DNA of 64,000 bases from Kitasatospora albolonga (GCA_002082585.1 CP020563.1:3342001-3406000), one strand, 5' to 3'; shown: positions 1-8,924, counted from the first letter of the stretch. Program-made: numbers and translations. The notes: generated by a model from the sequence alone, not told the origin.

Positions 1-207
1 AGCGGGTGTCGCAGGAGCAGAGGCCGTAGGAGTAAGCAGGAGTCAGGAGGGGCGGGGCGGGGCGGTGCCGGTGGTCGGCCTCCGCGCCCGGAGGGCCGCC
101 GGCCGGTCCTCGCGCCCGGAGGGCCGTCGGCCGTCCCCGTCCTCGGGGTTCCGTCCTCGTGGGCCCGTCCTCCGGAGGCCCGCCCTCGGGGCCCGCCCGG
201 GGTCCGC
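1..207. other. GC-rich edge region, no gene seen
   Basis: No reading frame here looks like a protein. The stretch consists of imperfect repeats of GGGCCGTCGGCC-like and CCCGTCCTCGG-like blocks. It lies downstream of the small minus-strand ORF that ends at 208 and could be its 3' region. Whatever gene lies to the left is outside the window. Confidence 0.4.
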
Positions 208-384
208 TCAGGGGTCCGTCCTCAAGCGCCGGGCAGGCTGTTCCCCCGTCGACGGGTGGGTCAGCCAGTGCCGGTACAGATCGCGCAGGGTCGTACGGTC
301 GTGGCGGCCCGGCGGGGGCGGCGCGGGCTCGCCCAGGCGGGCCGCGCGGTAGGTGTCGAGCAGGTGCTGCTGGATGGCGTCCAT
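208..384 (-). CDS. small hypothetical protein (58 aa)
   Basis: This is a short frame, ATG at 384 to TGA at 208. The protein starts MDAIQQHLLDTYRAARLGEP, continues through a proline run, and has a basic, aromatic middle (LRDLYRHWLTH). The composition is protein-like: an amphipathic N-terminal helix with few of the Arg/Pro/Gly artefacts typical of antisense frames in this genome. It is divergent from the ArsR-type regulator at 484 and shares a 99-bp control region containing a perfect inverted repeat. No domain is recognised. The Shine-Dalgarno match is weak, so it may be leaderless or not a gene. Confidence 0.4.
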   Translation of the reverse strand: MDAIQQHLLDTYRAARLGEPAPPPPGRHDRTTLRDLYRHWLTHPSTGEQPARRLRTDP

Positions 385-424
385 ACGTCCAGCGTGCGCC
401 GGTCACCGCAGGTCCGCGCGCTGA

Positions 425-441
425 TTGACGGCCGCCGTCAA
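425..441. promoter_or_regulatory. perfect inverted repeat, candidate ArsR-type operator
   Basis: TTGACGGC-C-GCCGTCAA is a perfect 8+8 bp inverted repeat with a one-base centre. It lies between the divergent small ORF (start 384) and the winged-helix regulator (start 484). ArsR-family dimers bind such palindromes, often near their own promoter, so autoregulation is the simplest reading. The left arm also resembles a -35 box (TTGACG). Confidence 0.4.
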
Positions 442-483
442 ATGGGGCGACACCCCGTCCCCGTACCGCGCACCATAGGACGC

Positions 484-1602
484 GTGAGCGTGGACATCGA
501 CATCGCCGGCCTGCCCGCCGACCGCATCGTTTTCGCGGTCTCCCCGCTCGCGGAGCTGGGGGACGCGCTGCACGCGCTCTCCGAGCCCGGCCACCACCCC
601 GGCGTGCACGGCTGGGCCACCGCGACCTCGGCAGCCCTGGAGCCCGGTCTCGCCGACCGGCTGCTGGAGGCGGAGTTCCTCTGGCGGCACAGCTTCTCCG
701 ACATCTTCATGCCGTACGCCGGAATCCCCGGGGGCGACGGCAGGCCCGGGGCGACCCTCGCCGAGGACCTGGACATCCTGGACCGGCTGGACGACGAGCG
801 GTTCGTCACGGCGGCGCTGGAGTTCACCTGCGCCGGGCTGTACGGGGAGGATGCCGCCTCCCCGCTGTCGGACCCGGCGATGCGGGACCGCGCCCTGGAG
901 CTGGCGGCGGCGCGCGGCCCCCGGCAGGTGAGGTTCACCCAGCGGCTGCTGGCCGACCCCGCCCCCGTACGCCGCTGGATTCGGCGGCTCTTCGAGGACT
1001 GCGACCAGGCGTTCTTCGCGGACACCTGGCGCCGGGTCTCCGTCCAGCTGGTCGCCGACGCCCGGTACAAGACGGAGGTGCTGCGGCACAAGGGCGTCCG
1101 GGAGGCACTCGGCGCGGTCTCCACCGCCCTGACCCTGGACGAGGAGGCGGGCAGGCTCTCCGTCGACAAGCTGTCCGAGGCCCGGACCACCGCCGTCGAC
1201 CCGGACGTCGGCACCGGCCTCACCCTGATGCCCAGCAGCTTCGGCTGGCCGCACCTGATGGTGGTGTACGCACCGGGCTGGCGGCCGGTGATCCAGTACC
1301 CGGTCCGCCTCCCCGACCTGCCCGCCCCCGCCTCCGTGGAGCTGCTCCAGCGCCGGATGGAGGCCCTGGCCCACCCCATGCGGATGCGCCTGTGCCGCAA
1401 CCTGGCCCGCTCGGCGTACACCACCGGCGAGCTGGCCGACGCCCACCGGATCACCGCGCCCGAGGTCTCCCGGCATCTGTCGGTGCTGAAGAAGGCGGGC
1501 CTGATCACGACGCGGCGCCGGGGACGGTACGTACTGCACCAGCTGGATCTGACGGTCGTCGCCCGCATCGGCAGCGACTTCCTGGAGGGCGTGCTGCGCT
1601 GA
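484..1602 (+). CDS. ArsR-family regulator with DUF5937-type N-terminal domain
   Basis: A 372-aa cytoplasmic protein. The last ~90 residues form an ArsR-type winged helix: RRMEALAHPMRMRLC opens the domain, then LADAHRITAPEVSRHLSVLKKAGL gives the recognition helix region, followed by a basic wing (TTRRRGRYV). The long N-terminal ~270 residues match the architecture of actinobacterial DUF5937 regulators, whose ligand is unknown. The GTG at 484 was chosen because the upstream extension is low-complexity and lacks protein character. It is divergent from a 58-aa ORF with a palindrome in between. There is no CxC metal motif, so metal sensing is unlikely. Confidence 0.85.
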   Translation: MSVDIDIAGLPADRIVFAVSPLAELGDALHALSEPGHHPGVHGWATATSAALEPGLADRLLEAEFLWRHSFSDIFMPYAGIPGGDGRPGATLAEDLDILDRLDDERFVTAALEFTCAGLYGEDAASPLSDPAMRDRALELAAARGPRQVRFTQRLLADPAPVRRWIRRLFEDCDQAFFADTWRRVSVQLVADARYKTEVLRHKGVREALGAVSTALTLDEEAGRLSVDKLSEARTTAVDPDVGTGLTLMPSSFGWPHLMVVYAPGWRPVIQYPVRLPDLPAPASVELLQRRMEALAHPMRMRLCRNLARSAYTTGELADAHRITAPEVSRHLSVLKKAGLITTRRRGRYVLHQLDLTVVARIGSDFLEGVLR

Positions 1603-1638
1603 GCCCACCTGGCCCCCGCGCACCGGGGTCCGGCGCTC

Positions 1639-2247
1639 TCAGTCGAAGCGCAGGTGCCGCAGGCCCGTCCAGGTCCGCCGCAGCCGGTGGCGCAGCCGAC
1701 TGTCCGTGTCCGGTGCGAGCGTCAGCCCCGCCGCCCCCGCCACCAGGTCCGCGACCTGGGGCACCGTGATGTCGTCCGTACGGACATGGCGGGCGAACTC
1801 CGGCCCGGCGAGCCGCTCAAGGCAGTCGTCCAGCCGCCGCACCGCGAAGCTCTCCCGCTTCAGCCCGAGCCCGAGGCCGCGCTCCCGCAGCCGCCGCAGC
1901 ACCGTCTCCCGGTCGGCGAGCAGGGCGCTGTGGTGGACGGTGTGGCCGTCCTCGCGCAGCCCTCCGACGATCTCCGCGAAGTACCCGGGGTCGACCAGGG
2001 TCATCGGCGCGATCACCGGCCCCGGATGCCCCTTCAGCGCCAGCCCGAGCACTTCGCGGACCCCCGCCCGCCAGGCGGCCAGGTCCTGGAAGTCGCCGCG
2101 CAGCTCCGGCGGCAGGGTGCGGTGCAGGCCGAAGCCGATGTGCTCCGGGTCGCAGACCGTACTGCCCGGCAGCCGCCGCCGGATCTCGTACGCGGTCTGC
2201 GTCTTGCCGCCCCCGAACGGGCCGTTGATCCACAGCAGTGTTCCCAT
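1639..2247 (-). CDS. TmrB-like P-loop nucleotide kinase/ATPase
   Basis: A 202-aa protein beginning MGTLLWINGPFGGGKTQTA, which contains a Walker A loop (GPFGGGKT, residues 9-16). Overall it resembles TmrB, the tunicamycin-resistance ATPase of Bacillus, and related small kinase-like proteins. DPEHIGFGLHRTLP and the LLADRETVLRRLRERG segment fit this family. The substrate cannot be deduced. It follows the response regulator after about 30 bp on the same strand, so it is probably the last gene of a kinase/regulator/TmrB transcript. The tail from about residue 175 is basic and variable. Confidence 0.75.
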   Translation of the reverse strand: MGTLLWINGPFGGGKTQTAYEIRRRLPGSTVCDPEHIGFGLHRTLPPELRGDFQDLAAWRAGVREVLGLALKGHPGPVIAPMTLVDPGYFAEIVGGLREDGHTVHHSALLADRETVLRRLRERGLGLGLKRESFAVRRLDDCLERLAGPEFARHVRTDDITVPQVADLVAGAAGLTLAPDTDSRLRHRLRRTWTGLRHLRFD

Positions 2248-2277
2248 GCGCCGAACCCCCGTTCCCTCGTCAGCTCC

Positions 2278-2952
2278 TCAGCCCGCTCCCCCGCCCGCCC
2301 GCACCAGCCCCGTCTCGTAGGCGAGGACGACGACCTGGACGCGGTCGCGCAGGCTCAGCTTGGTGAGGATGCGGCCGACGTGGGTCTTGACCGTCGCCTC
2401 GGAGAGGACGAGGCGGGCGGCGATCTCCCCGTTGGAGAGGCCCTGCGCGACCAGGAGCATCACCTCGCGCTCGCGTTCGGTGAGCTTCTCGATGTGCTTG
2501 TTCTTCGGCTCCTTCTCGCTGCTGGGCAGCATCGGCGAGAAGCGGTCGAGCAGCCGACGGGTGGTGGAGGGGGCGACGACGGCGTCGCCGCTGTGCACCG
2601 AGCGGATCGCGGAGAGCAGTTCGGCGGGCGGCACGTCCTTGAGCATGAAGCCGCTGGCGCCCGCCTTCAGCCCGGAGAAGGCGTACTCGTCCAGGTCGAA
2701 CGTCGTCAGGATCAGCACCTTCGGCGGATTCGGCTGCGCGCAGATCCGGCGGGTCGCCTCGACCCCGTCCAGCCGGGGCATACGGACGTCCATCAGGACC
2801 ACGTCCACGGCCGTCGAGCGCAGGATCTCGATCGCCTCGGCGCCGTCCCCGGCCTCGGCCACGACCTCCATGTCGGGCTGGGCGGCCAGGACCATGCGGA
2901 AGCCCGTACGGAGAAGCACCTGGTCGTCGACGAGCATCACGCGGATGGCCAT
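2278..2952 (-). CDS. NarL/LuxR-family response regulator
   Basis: A 224-aa two-component regulator. The receiver domain (residues 4-120) has the acidic pair DD at 9-10, phospho-acceptor Asp55 in VVLMDVRMP, and the conserved Thr and Lys in LILTTF and FMLKD. A C-terminal LuxR helix-turn-helix (about 150-210) contains LTEREREVMLLVAQGLSN and the recognition helix SEATVKTHVGRIL. It sits 83 bp downstream of the cognate-looking histidine kinase on the same strand. Phosphorylation by that kinase is inferred from adjacency and family pairing. Confidence 0.93.
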   Translation of the reverse strand: MAIRVMLVDDQVLLRTGFRMVLAAQPDMEVVAEAGDGAEAIEILRSTAVDVVLMDVRMPRLDGVEATRRICAQPNPPKVLILTTFDLDEYAFSGLKAGASGFMLKDVPPAELLSAIRSVHSGDAVVAPSTTRRLLDRFSPMLPSSEKEPKNKHIEKLTEREREVMLLVAQGLSNGEIAARLVLSEATVKTHVGRILTKLSLRDRVQVVVLAYETGLVRAGGGAG

Positions 2953-3035
2953 GGGGTCTGTGTCCTGTCCTGTATGGGGCCTGTACGGGTGGCAAGAAGT
3001 CGCTGGGAAGGGACGGGGTGGGGCGGTGCGGGGTG

Positions 3036-4238
3036 CTACTCGGCCGGTTTCAGCGGCAGCAGCGCACTGATCCGGAAACCCCCGCCGGGGCGCGGCCCGG
3101 CGTCCAGGGTGCCACCGACCATGCCGACCCGCTCCCGCATCCCGATCATCCCGTGTCCGGCGCCGTCCGCGCCGCCGTCCTCGTACAACTCGTGCGCCGC
3201 GCCCCGGCCGTCGTCCTCGACCAGCAGCCCGAGGCCGTCGTCGAAGTAGACCAGCCGGACGCTGGCCCCGGCGTCGGGGCCGCCGTGCTTGCGGGTGTTC
3301 GTGAGGGCTTCCTGCACGATCCGGTACGCGGTCAGCTCCACGCCGCTCGGCAGCGGGCGGGCGGTGCCCTCCACCTTGAAGTCCACGGCCAGACCGGTCT
3401 GCCGGACCTGCTCGACCAGTTCCTCGATCTGCTCCACGTCGGGCTGCGGGACGTACTCCCCGCTCTCCCGTGTGTCACCGGTCCGCAGCACCCCCAGCAG
3501 CCGACGCATCTCGGCCAGCGCCTGGCGGCCGGTGGAGGAGATCGTCTCCAGCGCCTGCCGGGCCTGGTCGGGCGCCGCGTCCAGGACGTAGGCCGCGCCG
3601 TCGGCCTGGACCACCATCACGGAGACGTTGTGCGCGACGACATCGTGCAGCTCGCGGGCGATCCGGGCCCGTTCGGCGGCCACGGCCACCTTGGACTGCG
3701 CCTCGCGCTCCCGCTCCAGCCGGGCGGCGCGCTCCTCCAGCTGGCTGAAGTAGGCCCGCCGGGTGCGCAGCGAGTCGCCCATCACCCAGGCCAGCACGAA
3801 CGGCACCGTCATGACGACCGTCACGAAGATCATCTGGGGCCAGGAGCCGCCCGGCTCCGCCTCCCAGCGCAGCTGCGACAGGGCGGCGGCGCTCAGGCTG
3901 CACACCAGGGCGAGCCGGGAGGCCCAGCGCTCCCCGATCGTGGCCACCGTGAAGGTGATCACCAGCATCGCGAAGTTGCCGATCCCCGGCCGGACGTCGA
4001 AGAGCAGCTGGCAGAGGCCCACCGCGATGGCGAGCAGCAGCATCCTCTCCGGGACCCTCCGGCGCAGCGCCACGACCGTGGAGAGCCCGAACGCGACCGG
4101 AACCGCGAGGATCTCCTCCCGCCCGGCGGCGTACATGCCCGACGCCATCGACATGCCGGAGAGCCCGAGGAGGACGACCGCCCAGAAGACGTCGACGCCC
4201 GTCGGGTGTCTGCGGAGAAAATCGTAGAGGCGCTGCAC
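3036..4238 (-). CDS. NarL-type sensor histidine kinase (HisKA_3)
   Basis: A 400-aa membrane sensor kinase. The N-terminal ~155 residues contain about five or six hydrophobic segments (DUF7134-like region), then a short coiled coil (LEERAARLEREREAQ). The HisKA_3 dimerisation helix has ELHDVVAHN with phospho-acceptor His198. The HATPase domain has NTRKHG, DDGRG and GMIGMRERV. The GTG start at 4238 (VQRLYDFLRRHP) fits the family. Longer upstream frames are antisense to the methyltransferase gene and were rejected. It probably forms a transcription unit with the response regulator at 2278. The signal sensed is unknown. Confidence 0.9.
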   Translation of the reverse strand: MQRLYDFLRRHPTGVDVFWAVVLLGLSGMSMASGMYAAGREEILAVPVAFGLSTVVALRRRVPERMLLLAIAVGLCQLLFDVRPGIGNFAMLVITFTVATIGERWASRLALVCSLSAAALSQLRWEAEPGGSWPQMIFVTVVMTVPFVLAWVMGDSLRTRRAYFSQLEERAARLEREREAQSKVAVAAERARIARELHDVVAHNVSVMVVQADGAAYVLDAAPDQARQALETISSTGRQALAEMRRLLGVLRTGDTRESGEYVPQPDVEQIEELVEQVRQTGLAVDFKVEGTARPLPSGVELTAYRIVQEALTNTRKHGGPDAGASVRLVYFDDGLGLLVEDDGRGAAHELYEDGGADGAGHGMIGMRERVGMVGGTLDAGPRPGGGFRISALLPLKPAE

Positions 4239-4333
4239 GTAGCCAGCGTAAGGACAGCGGATAGGTGCCCGGGTCAACCGGAGGGTCGATCCAGATCCTG
4301 GGGCCGTACTCCCCAAGGTGGAGACTTGCCCGT

Positions 4334-5317
4334 ATGACGGAGGAGTGGCGCGGGTGGCGGGAGGCGGCCGAGGCCGCTCTGTACGGGGACGGGGGCTTCT
4401 ACCGGAGCCCGGTCCGGAGCCCGCGGGGACCGGCGGGCCACTTCCGTACGTCGGTCCACGCCTCGCCCCTGTTCGCCCGGGCGGTGGCCCGGCTGCTGGC
4501 CCGGACCGCGCGGGAGCTGTCCACGGACTCGGTGGCCCTGGTGGATGTGGGTGCGGGGCGCGGTGAGCTGTTGACCGGGGTGCTCGCCGCCGTCCCGGAG
4601 GGGCTGGAGGTGATCCCGTACGGGGTGGAGGTCGCCGCCCGCCCGCCGGGGCTGGACCCCCGTGTCCGCTGGTGCGCCGAGGTGCCCCGGGGCGTGACCG
4701 GGCTGCTGTTCGCCAACGAGTGGCTGGACAACGTGCCGGTGGAGGTGGCGGAGGCGGACGGGGACGGCACCCCCCGGTACGTCCAGGTGCGGACCTCGGA
4801 CGGGGCGGAGCGCCTCGGCCCGCCGGTGACCGGGGCGGACGCGGTGTGGCTGGAGCGCTGGTGGCCGCTGTCCGCACCGGGCGAGCGGGCGGAGATCGGG
4901 CTGCCCCGGGACCTCGCCTGGGCGCGGGCGGCGGGTTCGCTGGCGGCGGGGCTCGCGGTGGCGGTGGACTACGCGCATGTACGGGGGGCCCGGCCGCCCT
5001 TCGGGACGCTGACCGGGTTCCGGGGCGGGCGCGAGGTGCACCCGGTGCCGGACGGCTCCTGCGACCTGACCGCGCATGTGGCGCTGGACGCGTGCGCGGC
5101 GGCGGGCCCGGGGGCGGTGGAGCTGACGGACCAGCGGACGGCGCTCGGCGGGCTGGGGGTCTCCGGCGGCCGGCCGCCGCTGGGCCTGGCCGCGTCCGAT
5201 CCGGCGGCGTACGTCAGCGCGCTGGCGTCGGCGGGCGAGGCGGCGGAGCTGACCGCGCGCGGCGGACTGGGCGACTTCGGGTGGCTGCTGCACCGGGTGG
5301 GTCCGGGCCGGGGGTGA
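4334..5317 (+). CDS. MidA/NDUFAF7-like SAM-dependent methyltransferase
   Basis: A 327-aa class I methyltransferase. Motif I is [12 protein letters not shown] (69-80). The family signature of MidA/NDUFAF7 (DUF185) is visible as [12 protein letters not shown] (127-136), equivalent to the NE[FL]xDxxPV block. In mitochondria NDUFAF7 dimethylates an arginine of NDUFS2, the homologue of NuoD. Here the next gene, 40 bp downstream on the same strand, encodes a NuoD protein with the equivalent arginine, so NuoD is the obvious candidate substrate. ATG at 4334 was chosen; the upstream frame is antisense to the divergent kinase. It is smaller than most MidA proteins (about 350-400 aa). Confidence 0.85.
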   Translation: MTEEWRGWREAAEAALYGDGGFYRSPVRSPRGPAGHFRTSVHASPLFARAVARLLARTARELSTDSVALVDVGAGRGELLTGVLAAVPEGLEVIPYGVEVAARPPGLDPRVRWCAEVPRGVTGLLFANEWLDNVPVEVAEADGDGTPRYVQVRTSDGAERLGPPVTGADAVWLERWWPLSAPGERAEIGLPRDLAWARAAGSLAAGLAVAVDYAHVRGARPPFGTLTGFRGGREVHPVPDGSCDLTAHVALDACAAAGPGAVELTDQRTALGGLGVSGGRPPLGLAASDPAAYVSALASAGEAAELTARGGLGDFGWLLHRVGPGRG

Positions 5318-5344
5318 GCGCCCGTACGGACGCGGCGGGCAGGG

Positions 5345-5350
5345 AATACT
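5345..5350 (+). promoter_or_regulatory. possible -10 for leaderless nuoD transcript
   Basis: AATACT lies seven bases before the ATG at 5358 and keeps the A2 and T6 of the actinobacterial -10 box. There is no convincing Shine-Dalgarno sequence between them. A promoter here would give a leaderless nuoD mRNA independent of the methyltransferase. No -35 box is visible. Confidence 0.25.
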
Positions 5351-5357
5351 GGCCCCC

Positions 5358-6500
5358 ATGACGGAGACGACCATCGGCATCGGCGGCGCGGCGGAGAGCA
5401 CCGACATGGTGCTCAACATCGGCCCGCAGCACCCCTCCACCCACGGCGTGCTCCGGCTCCGGATCGTCCTGGACGGGGAACGCGTCCAGCACGCCGAACC
5501 GGTCATCGGCTATATGCACCGGGGCGCGGAGAAGCTCTTCGAGGCGCGCGACTACCGGCAGATCATCATGCTCGCCAACCGCCACGACTGGCTCTCCGCC
5601 TTCTCCAACGAGCTGGGCGTCGTGATGGCCGTCGAGCGGATGCTCGGCATGGAGGTCCCCGAGCGCGCGGTCTGGACGCGGACGCTGCTCGCCGAGCTGA
5701 ACCGGGTCCTCAACCACCTGATGTTCCTCGGCTCCTACCCGCTCGAACTGGGCGGCATCACCCCGGTCTTCCACGCCTTCCGGGAGCGCGAGGAGCTCCA
5801 GGCGGTGATGGAGGAGGTCTCCGGCGGCCGGATGCACTACATGTTCAACCGGGTCGGCGGGCTCAAGGAGGACATCCCGGCGGGCTGGACCGGCCGGGTC
5901 CGGGACGCCGTCGTCTCGGTCCGCTCCCGCATGGACGTGTACGAGAACCTGGTCCTCGGCAACGAGATCTTCCGGGGCCGTACGCGCGATGTCGGCGTGC
6001 TCTCCGCCGGGGCCGTGCACGCGTACGGGGTGTCGGGGCCGATCGCCCGCGCCTCGGGCGTCGACTTCGACCTGCGGCGCGACGAGCCGTACCTCGCGTA
6101 CGGGGAGCTCCGGGACACCCTGAAGGTGGTCACCCGGACCGAGGGCGACTGCCTGGCCCGCTTCGAATGCCTGCTGGAGCAGACCCTCAACTCCCTGGAC
6201 CTGGCGGACGCCTGCCTGGACCGGCTGGCCGGCCTGGCGCCGGGGCCGGTCAACCAGCGGCTGCCCAAGGTGCTCAAGGCGCCCGAGGGGCACACGTACG
6301 CCTGGACGGAGAACCCGCTCGGCATCAACGGCTACTACCTGGTCTCCAAGGGCGAGAAGACCCCGTACCGGCTAAAGCTGCGCTCCGCCTCCTTCAACAA
6401 CATCCAGGCGCTCACCGAACTGCTGCCGGGGACGCTGGTCTCCGACATGGTGGCGATCCTGGGCTCGCTCTTCTTCGTCGTCGGCGACATCGACAAGTAG
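5358..6500 (+). CDS. nuoD: orphan NADH-quinone oxidoreductase subunit D (NuoD2)
   Basis: A 380-aa 49-kDa-type complex I subunit lying outside any nuo operon. The family N-terminus is clear: [16 protein letters not shown], then [12 protein letters not shown], and C-terminally [19 protein letters not shown] and a terminal VVGDIDK. His29 matches the quinone-site histidine (bovine NDUFS2 His59). Arg55 matches NDUFS2 Arg85, the residue dimethylated by NDUFAF7. The invariant quinone-site tyrosine (bovine Tyr108) is Trp78 here, in RHDWLSAF. At 380 aa it is shorter than a housekeeping NuoD (about 430-440). It follows a MidA/NDUFAF7-like methyltransferase. Possible roles are an alternative complex I subunit or a hydrogenase-like module. 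Confidence 0.92.
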   Translation: MTETTIGIGGAAESTDMVLNIGPQHPSTHGVLRLRIVLDGERVQHAEPVIGYMHRGAEKLFEARDYRQIIMLANRHDWLSAFSNELGVVMAVERMLGMEVPERAVWTRTLLAELNRVLNHLMFLGSYPLELGGITPVFHAFREREELQAVMEEVSGGRMHYMFNRVGGLKEDIPAGWTGRVRDAVVSVRSRMDVYENLVLGNEIFRGRTRDVGVLSAGAVHAYGVSGPIARASGVDFDLRRDEPYLAYGELRDTLKVVTRTEGDCLARFECLLEQTLNSLDLADACLDRLAGLAPGPVNQRLPKVLKAPEGHTYAWTENPLGINGYYLVSKGEKTPYRLKLRSASFNNIQALTELLPGTLVSDMVAILGSLFFVVGDIDK

Positions 6501-6515
6501 CCGGTCGGCCGCCCC

Positions 6516-7817
6516 TCAGGAGACCGCGCCGCGCAGCCGCGCCACGTCGATCTGCTCGGTCTCGTCGTGCGCGGTGAGGTCGATGACCTTGCCGACGGCC
6601 CGGTTCTGCGCCGCTCCCGTGCGGTGGACGGCGAGCGCCTCCTCGCCGACGACGTCCGCGAGGTCCTCGTTCTGCACGGCCTCGATCGCGGCGTTCGCCT
6701 TCTGGGCGTTCTGCGTGCCGAAGAAGTCGAAGCTGCCCTGCGGGACGAGGTGACGGCGGGCGGCGGCATACGGAACGACGGCCGACGCGGCGGGAACCGT
6801 ACGCGGTACGTGCACGGGCGCGGCGGAGCCGGAGGCCGCGGGGGCGATCGGGGCCGGGGGCGCGGGGGCCGGGGCTTTCATGGCCGGTACGCCGGTGCCC
6901 TCGGGACCGACCGCCGGGGCACCGGGAGCCGGGGTGTTCGGCGTCGGAGCGTTCACGGCCGGGGCGTTCGGGGCGGGGGTGTTCGGGGCGGGGGTGTTCG
7001 GGGCGGGAGCGCTCGCGCCCAGGACGTTCGGGGCGGGAGCGCTCGCGGCCGGGGTATTCACCGCCGGGGCGCTCGGTGCCTGGATGCTCGGCGTCTGGGT
7101 GTTCGCGGCCGGGGCGGGCAGTGGCGTCGACGGGCGGCGGTGCTGGCCGTGCTCGCCCGCCCCGGTGGCCGCCGCGTCCTTCCCCTGCGGGCCCCCGCCC
7201 TCCGCGCCCCGCTCCGGGGCGTCCCGCCGGGCCGCCCCGGCGGTGCGGCGGGCTTCCTGGAGGGCGGCGTTGCGCGTGAGGTTCAGCAGGGCCTCGTCCG
7301 CCCGGCGGTACGCCTCCGGGGTCGGCCTGGACCGTCCGGCGGGCAGCTCGGCGGGCGTGGCGGCGGCCTCGATGGCGAGCTGCCTGCGGCCCTCCAGCGC
7401 ACTGGCCCGCTCGGTCTCGGCGGTGGCGTACCGGCGCAGCAGCCCCGCGTGCTCCCCGCGCAGTCCGGCGAGCTCCACACGCTTGCGGCGGAGCTTGGTC
7501 TCCAGACGGGTGCGCAGCGCGCGCGACTCCTCCAGATCCTGCTCCAGCTCGGCTATCCGCTCCTCGGCCCGCCACTCGTCACGGTTGCGCGCCCGCTCCA
7601 GCTCGGCGACCCGCAGCCCCGCGGCCCGGTCCCAGCTGCGCATCAGATACGCGCCGGTCAGGGCCGCGGCGGCCACGACGGCCACCAGGCCGCGCAGGAC
7701 GAGGGGTTCGGCGAGGAGCCAGGCGCCGGAGGCACCGACGACCGACACTCCCGCCACCACGGAGGGCGGCAGGATTCTGTGAAGGGGTGGCGAATGGCGG
7801 TGGCGTCCACGTGGCAT
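6516..7817 (-). CDS. hypothetical membrane protein with coiled coil and Pro/Ala/Asn repeats
   Basis: A 433-aa protein of unknown function. Two hydrophobic segments lie at about 17-33 and 37-56, followed by a charged coiled coil (about 60-140; ELERARNRDEWRAEERIAELEQ character). Residues about 195-320 form a disordered region rich in APNTP-like and APAVN repeats, and the conserved-looking C-terminus contains GSFDFFGTQNAQKANAAIEAV. ATG at 7817 gives MPRGRHRHSPPLHR. A GTG ten codons upstream (7847) is also possible; neither has a strong ribosome binding site. It converges with nuoD, leaving only 15 bp between stops. Confidence 0.8.
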   Translation of the reverse strand: MPRGRHRHSPPLHRILPPSVVAGVSVVGASGAWLLAEPLVLRGLVAVVAAAALTGAYLMRSWDRAAGLRVAELERARNRDEWRAEERIAELEQDLEESRALRTRLETKLRRKRVELAGLRGEHAGLLRRYATAETERASALEGRRQLAIEAAATPAELPAGRSRPTPEAYRRADEALLNLTRNAALQEARRTAGAARRDAPERGAEGGGPQGKDAAATGAGEHGQHRRPSTPLPAPAANTQTPSIQAPSAPAVNTPAASAPAPNVLGASAPAPNTPAPNTPAPNAPAVNAPTPNTPAPGAPAVGPEGTGVPAMKAPAPAPPAPIAPAASGSAAPVHVPRTVPAASAVVPYAAARRHLVPQGSFDFFGTQNAQKANAAIEAVQNEDLADVVGEEALAVHRTGAAQNRAVGKVIDLTAHDETEQIDVARLRGAVS

Positions 7818-7952
7818 GGCCTGAAATTTACCGTGTGTACGCGCCACTTGGGGGGCCGCCCGGCAATCTTTCCCCGCCGGTTACCTCGCGGCCCCCCGAA
7901 GCGCCTCACTTCTTGATCATTTCCCGGTCGGGAACAACTCCCCGGCCGGGCC

Positions 7953-8924
7953 CTACTTCTTGATCAGGCCCTTCGACTCCAGATACTCCTTCGCCACGTC
8001 GGTCGGCTTCGCGCGCTCGGCGTCGACCTTGCGGTTGAGCTCGGCGAGGTCTTCCGTGGTGAGGGTGTCGGTGAGCTTTCCGAGCGCCTCGGCGATCTCC
8101 GGAGCGCCCGCGTCCTTGGCATTGAGGACCGGCAGGACGTTATCGGCGTTCTGGAGCTTCTTGTCGTCCTCCAGGAACACCAGCCCGTCCAGCACCGCGT
8201 CCGTGGTGGTCGTCAGGACCAGCTCGACCTTGCCGTCGCGGACGGCCTGCTTGGAGGCGGGGGTGCCGACGCCCTTGGGGTCGATCCCGGTGACGTCGAT
8301 GCCGTACGTCTTCTTCAGACCGGGTGCGCAGAAGGGCCGCACCTCGCACTCGTCGCCCGCCGCGATCTTCACCTTGAGCTTGGACTTCCCGAGATCGGAA
8401 AGGGTCTTGAGGTTGTTCTTCTCGGCGAATTCCTTGGAGACCGCGAAGGCGTTCTGGTCGACGGCCTTCCCGGCCGGGAGCACCTTGAGGCCCAGCGGAG
8501 TGGCGAGCTTCTCCAGGGCGGCGACCGTGGCGTCGGCGTCTCCGGAGGCGAGGGGGTTGTTCTGGGCCTTCTCCGCCCCGTTCACCTTGGCGTTGAGGAA
8601 TTCGGTGATGGTGGCGGCGTATTCGGGTACGACGTCGATCTCGCCCTTCTCCAGCGAGGGCTCGTACAGCTCACGGTTCTTCACCGTGGTGATCGAGGTG
8701 CTGTACCCGGCGTCGCCCAGGATCTGCGCGTACAGCTCGGCGAGCACCTTGGACTCGGTGAACGCCGCCGCGCCGACGACGAGCGTGCCCTTCTTGCCGT
8801 CGCCCGAGGCCCCGGAGCCGCCGCCCTTCTCCTGCTCCAGGCTGTCGCCGCCGCAGGCCGCCAGCGACCCGGCCAGCGCCACCATGCCGATGACCGCTCC
8901 GGCTATCCGCGAGGTCCTGCTCAT
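7953..8924 (-). CDS. OpuC/ProX-type substrate-binding lipoprotein
   Basis: A 323-aa glycine betaine/choline-type binding protein (OpuAC domain). The N-terminus is a lipoprotein signal ending LAGSLAACGG, with the lipidated Cys near residue 22. The mature part starts with a Gly/Lys-rich linker, then GTLVVGAAAFTESKVLAELYAQIL, typical of this family, and EKGEIDVVPEYAATITEF. ATG at 8924 has a good GGAG box in TCGGACGGAGAACGAC. It is the third gene of a minus-strand run after two permeases; the matching ATPase is divergent at 10743. Uptake of an osmoprotectant is inferred from family membership; the exact substrate is not visible. Confidence 0.9.
   Translation of the reverse strand: MSRTSRIAGAVIGMVALAGSLAACGGDSLEQEKGGGSGASGDGKKGTLVVGAAAFTESKVLAELYAQILGDAGYSTSITTVKNRELYEPSLEKGEIDVVPEYAATITEFLNAKVNGAEKAQNNPLASGDADATVAALEKLATPLGLKVLPAGKAVDQNAFAVSKEFAEKNNLKTLSDLGKSKLKVKIAAGDECEVRPFCAPGLKKTYGIDVTGIDPKGVGTPASKQAVRDGKVELVLTTTTDAVLDGLVFLEDDKKLQNADNVLPVLNAKDAGAPEIAEALGKLTDTLTTEDLAELNRKVDAERAKPTDVAKEYLESKGLIKK

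Noticed and set aside
4239..4877. Open extension of the histidine kinase frame to 4877
   Set aside because: It is antisense to the methyltransferase gene, Arg/Pro/Ser-rich, and lacks family similarity; the kinase begins naturally at GTG 4238.
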